A stretch of DNA of 64,000 bases, taken from Aliivibrio fischeri (GTDB taxonomy: Bacteria; Pseudomonadota; Gammaproteobacteria; Enterobacterales; Vibrionaceae). The stretch's first letter is position 1, and each line of letters starts with the position of its first letter. The position numbers and the translations under genes were made by a program. The stretch is taken from NCBI RefSeq assembly GCF_009727955.1, contig NZ_WOBR01000002.1, positions 62,001-126,000 of the forward strand, in the 5' to 3' direction. Under the pieces are notes generated by a model. The model was not told the DNA's origin and did not search any database. It was given only the letters and a program-made list of their open reading frames with translations. This document shows, in pieces, positions 39,743-47,903 of this stretch.

Positions 39743-41584
39743 ATGGATCAAAATCCGCAGTCACAGCTAAAATTACTTGTAATCAAAGGCAAGGAACAAG
39801 GCTACCTGACCTACGCAGAAGTTAACGATCACCTACCAGAAGAGATTGTCGATTCTGAGCAGGTTGAAGATATTATCCAAATGATTAATGACATGGGTAT
39901 CAAAGTGGTAGAAACCGCTCCTGATGCTGATGACATGTCATTAAATGATGATGATGCCGTAACTGATGAAGATGCAGCAGAAGCCGCTGCAGCAGCACTA
40001 TCAAGTGTAGAAAGTGAAATTGGCCGTACAACTGACCCAGTGCGTATGTACATGCGTGAAATGGGCACAGTTGAACTTCTTACTCGTGAAGGCGAAATTG
40101 ACATCGCTAAACGTATTGAAGAAGGTATCAACGAAGTTCAGTGTTCTGTTGCTGAATTCCCTGGCGCTATTTCATACTTACTAGAACAGTTTGACAAAGT
40201 ACAAACAGAAGAAATTCGTTTAACTGACATTATTTCAGGATTTGTTGATCCAAATGATGACGGTTCATCTGCACCAACAGCGACTCATATCGGTTCTGAA
40301 TTAAGCGAAGCTGAGCTTGATGATGAAGATGATGAAGCAGAAGATGCTGAAACGGAAGAAGAAGAAGATGCAGGTATTGACCCTGAACTTGCTCTAGAGA
40401 AATTCACAGAGCTTCGTACTTCTTACCATAATATGCAGTTAGCATTTGAAGAATTTGGCCGTGATGATGCAAAATCACGCGAAGCGATTGGTGAATTAAC
40501 GGATATTTTCCGTGAATTTAAACTGATCCCTAAACAATTCGACTACCTAGTAAAAGAAATGCGTGATGGTATGGATCGTGTTCGTACACAAGAACGCCTA
40601 ATCATGCGTATGTGTGTTGAATACGGTAAAATGCCTAAGAAATCATTCATTGCCCTATTCACAGGTAATGAATCTTCTGATGAGTGGTTCAATGAAATTA
40701 TGGCTTCAGATAAGCCATACGTTGAGCGTCTACAGCGTTACGAAGAAGATATCCGTCGCTCTATCGCAAAACTAGATAGCATCGAAAAAGAAACAGGTTT
40801 ACCTGTAGAGAATATTAAAGACATCAGCCGTCGTATGTCTATCGGTGAAGCAAAAGCTCGCCGTGCGAAAAAAGAGATGGTTGAAGCAAACTTACGTCTT
40901 GTAATCTCTATTGCTAAAAAGTACACAAACCGTGGTCTTCAATTCCTAGATCTTATCCAAGAGGGTAACATTGGTCTAATGAAGGCAGTAGATAAATTTG
41001 AATACCGTCGTGGTTACAAGTTCTCTACTTACGCAACATGGTGGATCCGTCAAGCTATCACTCGTTCGATCGCTGACCAAGCACGTACGATCCGTATTCC
41101 AGTTCACATGATCGAAACGATCAACAAACTGAATCGTATCTCACGTCAAATGCTACAAGAAATGGGCCGTGAACCACTACCTGAAGAACTTGCTGAGCGC
41201 ATGCAAATGCCAGAAGACAAGATCCGTAAGGTGCTGAAGATCGCTAAAGAACCTATTTCAATGGAAACACCAATCGGTGATGATGAAGATTCTCACCTAG
41301 GTGATTTCATCGAGGATAACACGCTTGAACTACCAGTAGACTCAGCTACATCAACTAGCTTGAAGTTTGCTACAAATGACGTTCTTGCAGGTCTAACTCC
41401 TCGTGAAGCAAAAGTACTTCGTATGCGTTTTGGTATCGACATGAATACAGACCATACTCTAGAAGAAGTGGGTAAACAATTTGACGTTACACGTGAACGT
41501 ATTCGTCAAATCGAAGCAAAAGCGCTTCGTAAATTGCGTCACCCAAGTCGCTCTGAAGTATTACGTAGCTTCTTAGACGAATAA
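39743..41584 (+). CDS. rpoD: RNA polymerase sigma factor RpoD (sigma-70)
   Basis: This is the housekeeping sigma factor, 613 residues. Region 1.1 begins [20 protein letters not shown], and an acidic non-conserved insert lies near residues 192-210. Region 2 has [20 protein letters not shown] for -10 recognition and melting. Region 4.2 ends with [20 protein letters not shown] for -35 recognition. The ATG at 39743 fits the E. coli start, with AGGA upstream; an ATG 69 bases earlier is unlikely. It is the last gene of rpsU-yqeY-dnaG-rpoD and followed by a strong terminator. Confidence 0.97.
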   Translation: MDQNPQSQLKLLVIKGKEQGYLTYAEVNDHLPEEIVDSEQVEDIIQMINDMGIKVVETAPDADDMSLNDDDAVTDEDAAEAAAAALSSVESEIGRTTDPVRMYMREMGTVELLTREGEIDIAKRIEEGINEVQCSVAEFPGAISYLLEQFDKVQTEEIRLTDIISGFVDPNDDGSSAPTATHIGSELSEAELDDEDDEAEDAETEEEEDAGIDPELALEKFTELRTSYHNMQLAFEEFGRDDAKSREAIGELTDIFREFKLIPKQFDYLVKEMRDGMDRVRTQERLIMRMCVEYGKMPKKSFIALFTGNESSDEWFNEIMASDKPYVERLQRYEEDIRRSIAKLDSIEKETGLPVENIKDISRRMSIGEAKARRAKKEMVEANLRLVISIAKKYTNRGLQFLDLIQEGNIGLMKAVDKFEYRRGYKFSTYATWWIRQAITRSIADQARTIRIPVHMIETINKLNRISRQMLQEMGREPLPEELAERMQMPEDKIRKVLKIAKEPISMETPIGDDEDSHLGDFIEDNTLELPVDSATSTSLKFATNDVLAGLTPREAKVLRMRFGIDMNTDHTLEEVGKQFDVTRERIRQIEAKALRKLRHPSRSEVLRSFLDE

Positions 41585-41612
41585 TTAAACACAATTATTT
41601 GCTAATAGAATC

Positions 41613-41641
41613 AAAAAGGTGGGCTTAGGCTCACCTTTTTT
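41613..41641 (+). terminator. Rho-independent terminator of the macromolecular synthesis operon
   Basis: A 12-base-pair stem with one G-T pair (AAAAAGGTGGGC / GCTCACCTTTTT) and a 4-base loop, followed by T and C, 28 bases past the rpoD stop. Confidence 0.88.
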
Positions 41642-41694
41642 CGATCTGAACGCATATTTTCAATCAACTGATTAAAAAGCAGTCGCCTTATGTC

Positions 41695-41723
41695 TAGACA
41701 CTGTTTTCATCTTCCCCTATAAT
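41695..41723 (+). promoter_or_regulatory. Sigma-70 promoter of tRNA-Ile2
   Basis: The -35 TAGACA (41695-41700, 5 of 6) and perfect -10 TATAAT (41718-41723) are separated by exactly 17 bases. The start of the mature tRNA lies 15 bases past the -10, so a short 5' leader is expected. Confidence 0.8.
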
Positions 41724-41737
41724 CGACCACCTACAAA

Positions 41738-41813
41738 GGCCCCTTAGCTCAGTGGTTAGAGCGCACGACTCATAATCGTTCGGTCCCCAGTTCAAGTCTG
41801 GGAGGGGCCACCA
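41738..41813 (+). tRNA. ileX: tRNA-Ile2 (anticodon CAT, lysidine-modified)
   Basis: A 76-base tRNA gene with an encoded CCA end. The acceptor stem GGCCCCT pairs with AGGGGCC. The anticodon at 41771-41773 reads CAT. The sequence closely resembles E. coli ileX, whose C34 is converted to lysidine so that it reads AUA as isoleucine; that is why I call it Ile2 and not Met. It lacks the initiator features (C1-A72 mismatch, three G-C pairs in the anticodon stem). E. coli ileX also lies downstream of rpoD. Confidence 0.93.
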
Positions 41814-41818
41814 AATTA

Positions 41819-41856
41819 AAAAAGGCTGATGAGTATTTTTACTTATCAGCCTTTTT
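41819..41856. terminator. Terminator shared by tRNA-Ile2 and a convergent small gene
   Basis: A 17-base-pair stem with one G-T pair runs from AAAAAGGCTGATGAGTA to TACTTATCAGCCTTTTT around TTTT. It begins 6 bases after the tRNA. On the other strand it contains the last codons and TAA stop of a small membrane-protein gene. Confidence 0.85.
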
Positions 41857-42021
41857 GCTTTTTATTTTATCTTCTTTTTTTTTGACGATGAATAAGTACC
41901 CCATCAAAAGTAAAAATATTGATAGTTCTATCACCGCTCTCATTAAACCTGAAGTACATACTGCGACAATAATTAATATAGTAACAATCGCCAATAATCC
42001 TTTTTTATTCATATACTCCAT
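41839..42021 (-). CDS. Small hydrophobic membrane protein, unknown function
   Basis: I do not recognise this 60-residue protein (57 if the second ATG at 42012 is used). It has two likely membrane helices: about residues 9-28 (LLAIVTILIIVAVCTS) and 31-46 (VIELSIFLLLMGYLFI). It ends in a very lysine-rich tail (KKKEDKIKSKKADK). A TAGGA-like and a GGAG sequence lie just upstream of the two candidate starts. The stop codon is inside the tRNA-Ile2 terminator hairpin. AT-rich base content, but start and reading frame look plausible. It may be a real small gene, but expression is unproven. Confidence 0.5.
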   Translation of the reverse strand: MEYMNKKGLLAIVTILIIVAVCTSGLMRAVIELSIFLLLMGYLFIVKKKEDKIKSKKADK

Positions 42022-42081
42022 CCTAGAAATAACTCAAAGACTATTATTCAAGATCCTTTCAATAATGAAAAATAGCTAATC

Positions 42082-42111
42082 GCACTATCAAAGAACCAAT
42101 TGCACTATCAA
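42082..42111. repeat. Phased direct repeat upstream of the outer membrane protein gene
   Basis: GCACTATCAA occurs at 42082-42091 and again at 42102-42111, exactly 20 bases apart. Each is preceded by AAT plus one variable base. The pair ends about 86 bases before the start codon of the outer membrane protein gene, a position typical of an activator or repressor binding site. The cognate protein is unknown. Confidence 0.65.
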
Positions 42112-42196
42112 TAGATCACAAAAAGTCATTAATAATTTGGATATTAAATAAAGCTACCTATACTGATTGATAATTACTTTGATTATGGAGCTATCA

Positions 42197-42817
42197 ATGA
42201 AACGAATATTTCTTCCTCTCCTTATCTCTACCACCTCTTTCTACACGCTTGCTAACGATAATATGGACATATCTCAGCCCAAAATCAGCGGCTTTTATGC
42301 CGGGGTAGGTTTTGGTTCATTTGGTTACTCTGAAGAAGATTCTTGGGGCTATAGTAATAACCCTATTTCAGCAGAAGCGGATGGTAACTCAACAAAAGTC
42401 TATCTAGGGTACCAATTCAATAAAATTGTCGGGATTGAAGGGACATACACTAACTATGGTACAGCTAAAGCGAAGGTTGGTAATTATTCAATGAAACCCA
42501 CCTCTATTTCCTTAGCGGCAAACTTAGGTTATACCTTTGCAAATGGTATTAGACCCTTTGGACTCGTTGGTATGTCGAATTTAGATTTGAATCAAAGTGA
42601 AGAGTTACTCACTGACGATAGCGGAGCCGCTTTTAAGTTTGGATTTGGCGTTGAATACACCCCAAAAGCATTAGGTGGAGTTCAATTTAGAGCCGCTTAT
42701 GAAATGGATATGTATGCTGTTGAATATCTTGATTATCAAAGTGGTACAGGACTAACAACAGAAACAAACTTATATGCCTTAGACTCTTTATATGTCGGTG
42801 CTTCATATAAATTTTAA
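42197..42817 (+). CDS. Outer membrane beta-barrel protein (OmpA-like barrel / OMP_b-brl type)
   Basis: A 206-residue secreted protein with a signal peptide (residues 1-19, KRIFLPLLISTTSFYTLA) and a beta-barrel made of alternating amphipathic strands. Early sequence GFYAGVGFGSFGY and VYLGYQFNKIVGIEGTY are typical of small eight-stranded porin-like proteins. It ends in a terminal phenylalanine (YVGASYKF), the BAM recognition signal. No OmpA peptidoglycan-binding domain is present. The ATG at 42197 has GGAG 6 bases upstream. The exact function is unknown. Confidence 0.82.
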   Translation: MKRIFLPLLISTTSFYTLANDNMDISQPKISGFYAGVGFGSFGYSEEDSWGYSNNPISAEADGNSTKVYLGYQFNKIVGIEGTYTNYGTAKAKVGNYSMKPTSISLAANLGYTFANGIRPFGLVGMSNLDLNQSEELLTDDSGAAFKFGFGVEYTPKALGGVQFRAAYEMDMYAVEYLDYQSGTGLTTETNLYALDSLYVGASYKF

Positions 42818-42961
42818 TGATTAAATAGAGCATTGGTATCTCATCCTTTGCTCTTATTCTTAATATAATCAATAAAATCTTTTTTTCCTTTCTGCTTTTA
42901 TTTCTTTCTTGATATACACTTCCATATATTCACCATTAACTAATAACAATAAAGGTTATCT

Positions 42962-44506
42962 ATGTACAATTTAGCCAATAATCTTGAGCGTAACGCGACT
43001 TTTCGTCCAAACAACATTGCTTTAATCTTTCAAGAGCTAAAAATTACTTACCAAGAACTAAATCAAAAAGTAAACGCGATTGCAGATCACCTAAGTCAGT
43101 TAAATATTAAACCAAATGAAAAAATAGCCCTCTCTTGCCCTAACACACCAGAATTCGTTATTGCCTATTATGCCATTCAAAAAATAGGAGCCGTTGTTGT
43201 TCCTTTAAATGTCATGCTAAAAGGCGAAGAAGTGGCTTATCACTTAAAAGATTCAGATGCTGTAGCTCTTATTTCATATCAAGGTTCTGATGCGATGCCT
43301 ATCGGCCAATTTGGTTACGAAGGCTATACTAAAGCTGATTTTTGTGAGCATTTTATTCTTATCGAAACCGCTCCTGTATCTGAAAAGCCAGCCGAAGCAC
43401 ACTCTTTTAATCAATGGTTAGAAACGGGTAGAAAAACCTTCGAAACCGTTTATCGCTCAGCAGAAGATAGCTGCGTAATCCTATACACATCAGGTACAAC
43501 TGGAGCTGCAAAAGGAGCAGAGCTTAGCCAAAGTAATATGCTATGTAATGCTCAAGCTTGCCAAGCATTAACGAACCAAAAAGGTACAGATGTAAGTATT
43601 GCGATCTTGCCTCTTTTCCACACTTTCGGCCAATCATTAATAATGAACACTTCCATCCTTGCTGGCAGTGCTTTAGTTCTTATTCCTCGCTTTGTTCCAA
43701 AAACAGTGGTTCAGCAAATACATGAGCATAAAGTAACTCACTTAGCAGGTGTTCCAACTATGTTTATTGGCTTGTTAGCCTATGCAGAAAAACATCCGGG
43801 GGCTTACCTTAAAGAAATTGCACAAACATTGAAAGTTGCGATCTCCGGTGGTGCCTCTATGCCAGTGGAAGTTCTAAAACAATTTGAAGAGAAACTACAG
43901 GTACCGGTTATCGAAGGTTACGGTTTATCTGAATCTTCACCAGTAGCTGCATTTAACCACCTAGAGTTTGAACGCAAGCCGGGAAGTATTGGCCAACCAT
44001 TACCGGGGGTAACCATGAAAGTCGTCGACAAAAATGGTCATGACGTTCCAAACGGTCAAGAAGGTGAATTAGTGATTCGTGGTCATAACGTAATGAAAGG
44101 TTATTACAAGAAACCACAAGAAACAGCAAAAACAATCGTCAATGGTTGGCTTCATACTGGTGATATTGTTCGCTTTGATGATGAAGGATATATCTATGTT
44201 GTTGATCGTTTAAAAGAACTGATCATTAGCGGTGGTTACAATATCTACCCAAGAGAAGTAGAAGAAGTGTATATGACACACCCTTCTGTTCACCTTGTGG
44301 CTGTTATTGGTGTTGAGCACCCTCGCTTTGGTGAAGAAGTGAAAGCCTTTGTCATTCTAAAAGAAGGACACTCTATTTCAGAAAAAGAATTAATGAAATG
44401 GAGTCGTCAGCATTTAGCTGATTATAAATGTCCTAAACATCTTGATATTGTTGAAGCTTTACCAATGACAGCAACCGGTAAAATTCTAAAAAGAATGCTG
44501 AAATAA
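42962..44506 (+). CDS. Long-chain fatty acid--CoA ligase / AMP-dependent synthetase
   Basis: A 514-residue class I adenylate-forming enzyme. It has the AMP-binding P-loop YTSGTTGAAKGAELS, the GYGLSESSP motif, the hinge GWLHTGDIV, and the C-terminal catalytic lysine in PMTATGKILKRMLK. The overall look is that of a medium/long-chain fatty acyl-CoA ligase (FadD-like); aromatic or other carboxylate substrates cannot be ruled out. AAAGG precedes the ATG. There is a second, longer acyl-CoA ligase in the same window at 52420-54258. Confidence 0.85.
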   Translation: MYNLANNLERNATFRPNNIALIFQELKITYQELNQKVNAIADHLSQLNIKPNEKIALSCPNTPEFVIAYYAIQKIGAVVVPLNVMLKGEEVAYHLKDSDAVALISYQGSDAMPIGQFGYEGYTKADFCEHFILIETAPVSEKPAEAHSFNQWLETGRKTFETVYRSAEDSCVILYTSGTTGAAKGAELSQSNMLCNAQACQALTNQKGTDVSIAILPLFHTFGQSLIMNTSILAGSALVLIPRFVPKTVVQQIHEHKVTHLAGVPTMFIGLLAYAEKHPGAYLKEIAQTLKVAISGGASMPVEVLKQFEEKLQVPVIEGYGLSESSPVAAFNHLEFERKPGSIGQPLPGVTMKVVDKNGHDVPNGQEGELVIRGHNVMKGYYKKPQETAKTIVNGWLHTGDIVRFDDEGYIYVVDRLKELIISGGYNIYPREVEEVYMTHPSVHLVAVIGVEHPRFGEEVKAFVILKEGHSISEKELMKWSRQHLADYKCPKHLDIVEALPMTATGKILKRMLK

Positions 44507-44588
44507 TCGCTACTACTCAGCAAGTATATTCCCATAATAAAAATAAGGTATATACTTGCTACATTCATTTCATTACTGGACAAATATT

Positions 44589-44990
44589 ATGTCAAAGAAA
44601 ACAGATAATGGTATTTGGTTTGCTTATATTGCAAGCCTACTAACTCCAATCACTCTTATGGTTTCAGGTATTATTGCAATTATTTATGCGGGCTACCAAA
44701 TGAATAAAGGCACTAATGATGAAGTCATCGATAGTCATTACTACGCGATCATAAAAAGCTTTTTCCTTTTTCTTACATTTTTCGTTGTTTTGGCAGTAAC
44801 TGCTGCAACAATGAGTGGTATGGCTGCGGGTCTCGATTACTGGGTAGATAGCTCTATCCTTGATAAAGTTTACGCTGCAATTCCAGTTGTTGGTGCGGTA
44901 ATCTCAGTACTTGCTATTGGTACTTGGTTCGTTAAATTAGCGAAAGGCATGCAAAAACTTAAAGCATATCAACCAATTGAAAATCAATAA
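44589..44990 (+). CDS. Small integral membrane protein, DUF4870-like
   Basis: A 133-residue membrane protein with about three hydrophobic segments: about residues 11-31, 53-75 and 90-113. The N-terminal KTDNGIWFAYIASLLTPI resembles the DUF4870/Tic20-like family. A function is not established. I used the ATG at 44589, since an upstream in-frame ATG 33 bases earlier has no better ribosome-binding site; GGA lies 8 bases before the chosen ATG. It follows an acyl-CoA ligase gene but with a spacing of about 80 bases and has its own terminator. Confidence 0.7.
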   Translation: MSKKTDNGIWFAYIASLLTPITLMVSGIIAIIYAGYQMNKGTNDEVIDSHYYAIIKSFFLFLTFFVVLAVTAATMSGMAAGLDYWVDSSILDKVYAAIPVVGAVISVLAIGTWFVKLAKGMQKLKAYQPIENQ

Positions 44991-44993
44991 TAT

Positions 44994-45017
44994 AAAGGCA
45001 CTTAATGTGCCTTTTTT
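44994..45017 (+). terminator. Rho-independent terminator after the DUF4870-like gene
   Basis: An 8-base-pair stem (AAAGGCAC / GTGCCTTT) with a 5-base loop followed by a T-run, 4 bases after the stop codon. Confidence 0.85.
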
Positions 45018-45375
45018 ATTTCGAGTCATAAAATAAATATTTGACGAAGATCATACTAACTAGAAAGTGATCTTCACTGGTTTTACTGTTAGAATTTGCG
45101 TCAAAATAGATAGAAACTTACGAAAAAGACATGTTCGAAATTATGTCGAGTAATGTAAATTTGTTTTTAATATTGTGATTAAAGTACAAATTGTTTACCT
45201 GAATCAATAATCCATTACTCTTTTCGAGCTAAAATACAGGTAATTACTGAATTTCAATGCTTAGCTATCGTGTTATTTGAAGATAAAATTGTTGTAATTT
45301 TTCAACACTTCAAACATTAGCTGGGCATTACTGCGTTTATCATTTTAAATATACTCATCTGGAGAGATTTCTCAC
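45018..45375. other. Upstream region of pykF with an inverted repeat
   Basis: This 358-base non-coding stretch is AT-rich. It holds an 8-base inverted repeat GAAGATCA (45046-45053) / TGATCTTC (45068-45075) and, slightly wider, TTGACG / CGTCAA at 45041-45046 and 45099-45104. No clear -35/-10 pair at 17 bases could be fixed by eye. No credible open reading frame of more than 20 codons was seen. The gap probably carries the pykF promoter and leader. Confidence 0.5.
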
Positions 45376-46788
45376 ATGAAAAAGACCAAAATCGTTTGTA
45401 CGATCGGCCCAAAAACTGAATCAGTTGAAAAACTAACTGAACTAGCAAATGCTGGTATGAACGTTATGCGCCTAAACTTCTCACACGGCGACTTCGCAGA
45501 ACACGGCCAACGTATTGATAACGTACGTCAAGTAATGAAAAACACTGGCAAACAACTTGCTATTCTTCTTGATACTAAAGGTCCTGAAATCCGCACAATC
45601 AAACTAGAAAACGGCGACGACGTTGCTCTAGTTGCAGGTCAAGATTTCACATTCACAACAGATACTTCAGTTGTTGGTAACAAAGACGTTGTTGCTGTAA
45701 CTTACCCAGGTTTCGCAAACGACCTTGAAGTTGGTAACACTATCCTTGTTGATGATGGTCTAATCGAAATGGAAGTTGTTGCGACAACTGAAACTGAAGT
45801 TAAGTGTAAAGTTCTTAACAACGGTGACCTAGGCGAAAACAAAGGTGTTAACCTTCCTGGCGTTTCTGTTCAACTTCCTGCTCTATCTGAAAAAGATAAA
45901 GCTGACCTTAAATTTGGTTGTGAGCAAGGTGTTGATTTCGTAGCTGCTTCTTTCATCCGTAAAGAAGAAGACGTTAAAGAAATCCGTGAACTACTTGTTG
46001 CTAATGGCGGCGAGAACATTCAAATCATCTCTAAGATTGAAAACCAAGAAGGTGTTGATAACTTCGATTCAATCCTAGAAGCTTCTGACGGTATCATGGT
46101 TGCTCGTGGTGACCTTGGTGTTGAAATCCCAGTTGAAGAAGTAATCTTCGCTCAGAAGATGATGATCGAGAAATGTAACCGTGCACGTAAAGTTGTAATC
46201 ACTGCAACTCAAATGCTTGATTCTATGATCAAAAACCCACGTCCAACTCGTGCTGAAGCGGGTGACGTTGCGAACGCAATCATGGATGGTACTGATGCTG
46301 TAATGCTTTCAGGTGAATCTGCTAAAGGTAAATACCCAGTAGAAGCTGTAACTATCATGGCTCAAATCTGTGCTCGTACTGATGCAGCTCTTAAAGCAGA
46401 ACTAGGTTCTCGTCTAGATAGCCCACGTCTACGTATCACTGAAGCGGTATGTAAAGGTGCAGTAGATACAGCTGAGAAACTAAACGCTCCTGTTATCGTT
46501 GTTGCAACTGAAGCTGGTAAATCAGCTCGTTCAATCCGTAAGTACTTCCCAACAGCTAAAATCATCGCTGTAACTACTAATACTAAGACTGCTGCACAAC
46601 TATGTCTTTCTAAAGGTATTACTCCAATGATCGTTGATTCAATCGATAGCACTGACGCATTCTACCTACGTGGTAAAGAGTTAGCTCTTGAATCAGGTAT
46701 TGGCGCTAAAGGCGATATCGTTGTTATGGTTTCTGGTGCTCTAGTTCCATCTGGTACTACAAACACAGCTTCTGTACACGTTCTATAA
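45376..46788 (+). CDS. pykF: Pyruvate kinase I
   Basis: The terminal glycolytic enzyme: phosphoenolpyruvate plus ADP gives pyruvate plus ATP. The 470-residue length and [20 protein letters not shown] start match the fructose-bisphosphate-activated type I enzyme. Key segments include [17 protein letters not shown], the catalytic-lysine/metal region [10 protein letters not shown] and [11 protein letters not shown], and [10 protein letters not shown]. The C-terminal regulatory domain ends [12 protein letters not shown]. Codon use is strongly biased, as in highly expressed genes. A GGAGAG sequence precedes the ATG. Confidence 0.96.
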   Translation: MKKTKIVCTIGPKTESVEKLTELANAGMNVMRLNFSHGDFAEHGQRIDNVRQVMKNTGKQLAILLDTKGPEIRTIKLENGDDVALVAGQDFTFTTDTSVVGNKDVVAVTYPGFANDLEVGNTILVDDGLIEMEVVATTETEVKCKVLNNGDLGENKGVNLPGVSVQLPALSEKDKADLKFGCEQGVDFVAASFIRKEEDVKEIRELLVANGGENIQIISKIENQEGVDNFDSILEASDGIMVARGDLGVEIPVEEVIFAQKMMIEKCNRARKVVITATQMLDSMIKNPRPTRAEAGDVANAIMDGTDAVMLSGESAKGKYPVEAVTIMAQICARTDAALKAELGSRLDSPRLRITEAVCKGAVDTAEKLNAPVIVVATEAGKSARSIRKYFPTAKIIAVTTNTKTAAQLCLSKGITPMIVDSIDSTDAFYLRGKELALESGIGAKGDIVVMVSGALVPSGTTNTASVHVL

Positions 46789-46823
46789 TTCATTGAATTA
46801 ATAAACGAATACAACTAGTTAAT

Positions 46824-46851
46824 AAAAAGAGGGCTTTCGCCCTCTTTTTTT
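46824..46851 (+). terminator. Rho-independent terminator of pykF
   Basis: An 11-base-pair stem (AAAAAGAGGGC / GCCCTCTTTTT) with a TTTC loop and a run of seven T, 35 bases past the pykF stop. Confidence 0.93.
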
Positions 46852-46928
46852 ATGAAATTTTCTTGCCCAAAACAAACAATACGCTATACTATCGAACAAT
46901 ATTAACCGCACGCCAAATTGTATATAAG

Positions 46929-47591
46929 ATGTCTAGCTTAACTCTCACAGATAAAGTTTCAAAAATGATCTACAAAGATATTCTCTCAGGGAAATTAAAA
47001 CCTGGTCAGAAGTTGGTCGTTGCTGAACTAAAAGAACGTTATAACGTAGGAGCATCTCCTATTCGTGAAGCTCTAGTTCAATTATCTTGGAATAAATACG
47101 TCAAACTTGAGCCTCAAAAAGGATGTTGGGTTGCTTCAATTTCACTTGATGAACTTAAAGAACTGTTTGAGAGCTTACGAACTATCGGCCAAGTTTTATT
47201 AACTAAAGCTATCGCTAATGGGAATGAAAATTGGGAATTAAATGTATTAACCAGTTTCCATAAGCTAAGTAAGATTGAATTAAAAGATGCAGAGTTAGAA
47301 GAGCTAAGAGAATGGGAAGAGCGATATACTCACTTCCACAATGCACTGCTAGAGGGTGCTAAGTCTCCTATCATGTATCAATTCTATCAAGATATATCGA
47401 ATCAAATCACACGTTACCGACATCTAAATAATAATCCTCAAGTAATTAGTGAAACTTATGCTCAATACTTAGAAGAGCATGAAACTATGATGAAATTCAC
47501 TTTATCACGCGACTCAGAGCAAGCAACAAAGTATTTAAATAACCATTATTCAAAGGCGATTGATCTTATATCGGGTTACTTTTCTGCTTAA
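46929..47591 (+). CDS. GntR-family (FadR/FCD-type) transcriptional regulator
   Basis: A 220-residue regulator with an N-terminal winged helix-turn-helix (about residues 6-70, with KLKPGQKLVVAELKERYNVG and ASPIREALVQL) and a C-terminal all-helical FCD-type effector domain. The metal-binding histidines of FCD domains could be those in THFHNALLEG and NNHYSKAIDL, but this is an inference. The target and ligand are unknown. I chose the ATG at 46929, because the upstream ORF overlaps the pykF terminator and has no better site; the ribosome-binding site is weak. Confidence 0.8.
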   Translation: MSSLTLTDKVSKMIYKDILSGKLKPGQKLVVAELKERYNVGASPIREALVQLSWNKYVKLEPQKGCWVASISLDELKELFESLRTIGQVLLTKAIANGNENWELNVLTSFHKLSKIELKDAELEELREWEERYTHFHNALLEGAKSPIMYQFYQDISNQITRYRHLNNNPQVISETYAQYLEEHETMMKFTLSRDSEQATKYLNNHYSKAIDLISGYFSA

Positions 47592-47597
47592 AAACAA

Positions 47598-47628
47598 AAA
47601 AGCCAGACATCATGATGCCTGGCTTTTA
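47598..47628. terminator. Bidirectional terminator after the GntR gene
   Basis: A 9-base-pair AAAAGCCAG / CTGGCTTTT stem, extended inside by CATC-GATG pairing, starts 7 bases after the GntR stop. It stands between the GntR gene and a small convergent ORF at 47638-47769 and could terminate both. Confidence 0.75.
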
Positions 47629-47637
47629 GCAAAACAG

Positions 47638-47769
47638 TTACCACCCAAAAAACTCTTTATTATGGGTACTGATCAACAATACCATTAATAAAAAATAAAT
47701 TGCGCTTAGTTTGAAACCTAAAATAGCTAAACTACCAACTGTGAGCCTTACTAAAAAATCAGTAAACAT
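47638..47769 (-). CDS. Small 43-residue membrane peptide, unknown function
   Basis: I do not recognise this short protein, but it is well supported as a gene. A GAGG ribosome-binding site lies 5 bases before the ATG at 47769. The translation MFTDFLVRLTVGSLAILGFK then LSAIYFLLMVLLISTHNKEFFGW forms one long or two short hydrophobic helices, with Lys/Arg at the edges. The stop is followed at once by a terminator. It is the only gene in the stretch 47592-47903. It would be convergent with the GntR gene. Homologue searches would decide whether it is conserved. Confidence 0.55.
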   Translation of the reverse strand: MFTDFLVRLTVGSLAILGFKLSAIYFLLMVLLISTHNKEFFGW

Positions 47770-47903
47770 ATCAACCTCACTTCATTCTCAGTCCTCTTCC
47801 ATCACTCTCTTAGAGTCATGCTTTCACCATTAGACTTATGTATCGGTAATCATAAGTATAGACAAGGTTAGACTTTAGTCTAATAGGTCTTTTATTTCAT
47901 CCG

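Noticed and set aside
39829-40131. 100-residue serine-rich frame on the minus strand
   Set aside because: It is antisense to rpoD; the serine and alanine richness reflects acidic codons of sigma-70 read backward.
41738-41813. tRNA-Met elongator or initiator call from the CAT anticodon
   Set aside because: The body closely resembles E. coli ileX, and the initiator-specific features are absent, so tRNA-Ile2 is the better call.
46362-46652. 96-residue frame antisense to pykF
   Set aside because: It lies inside a highly biased, highly expressed gene, where long antisense frames are expected by codon bias.
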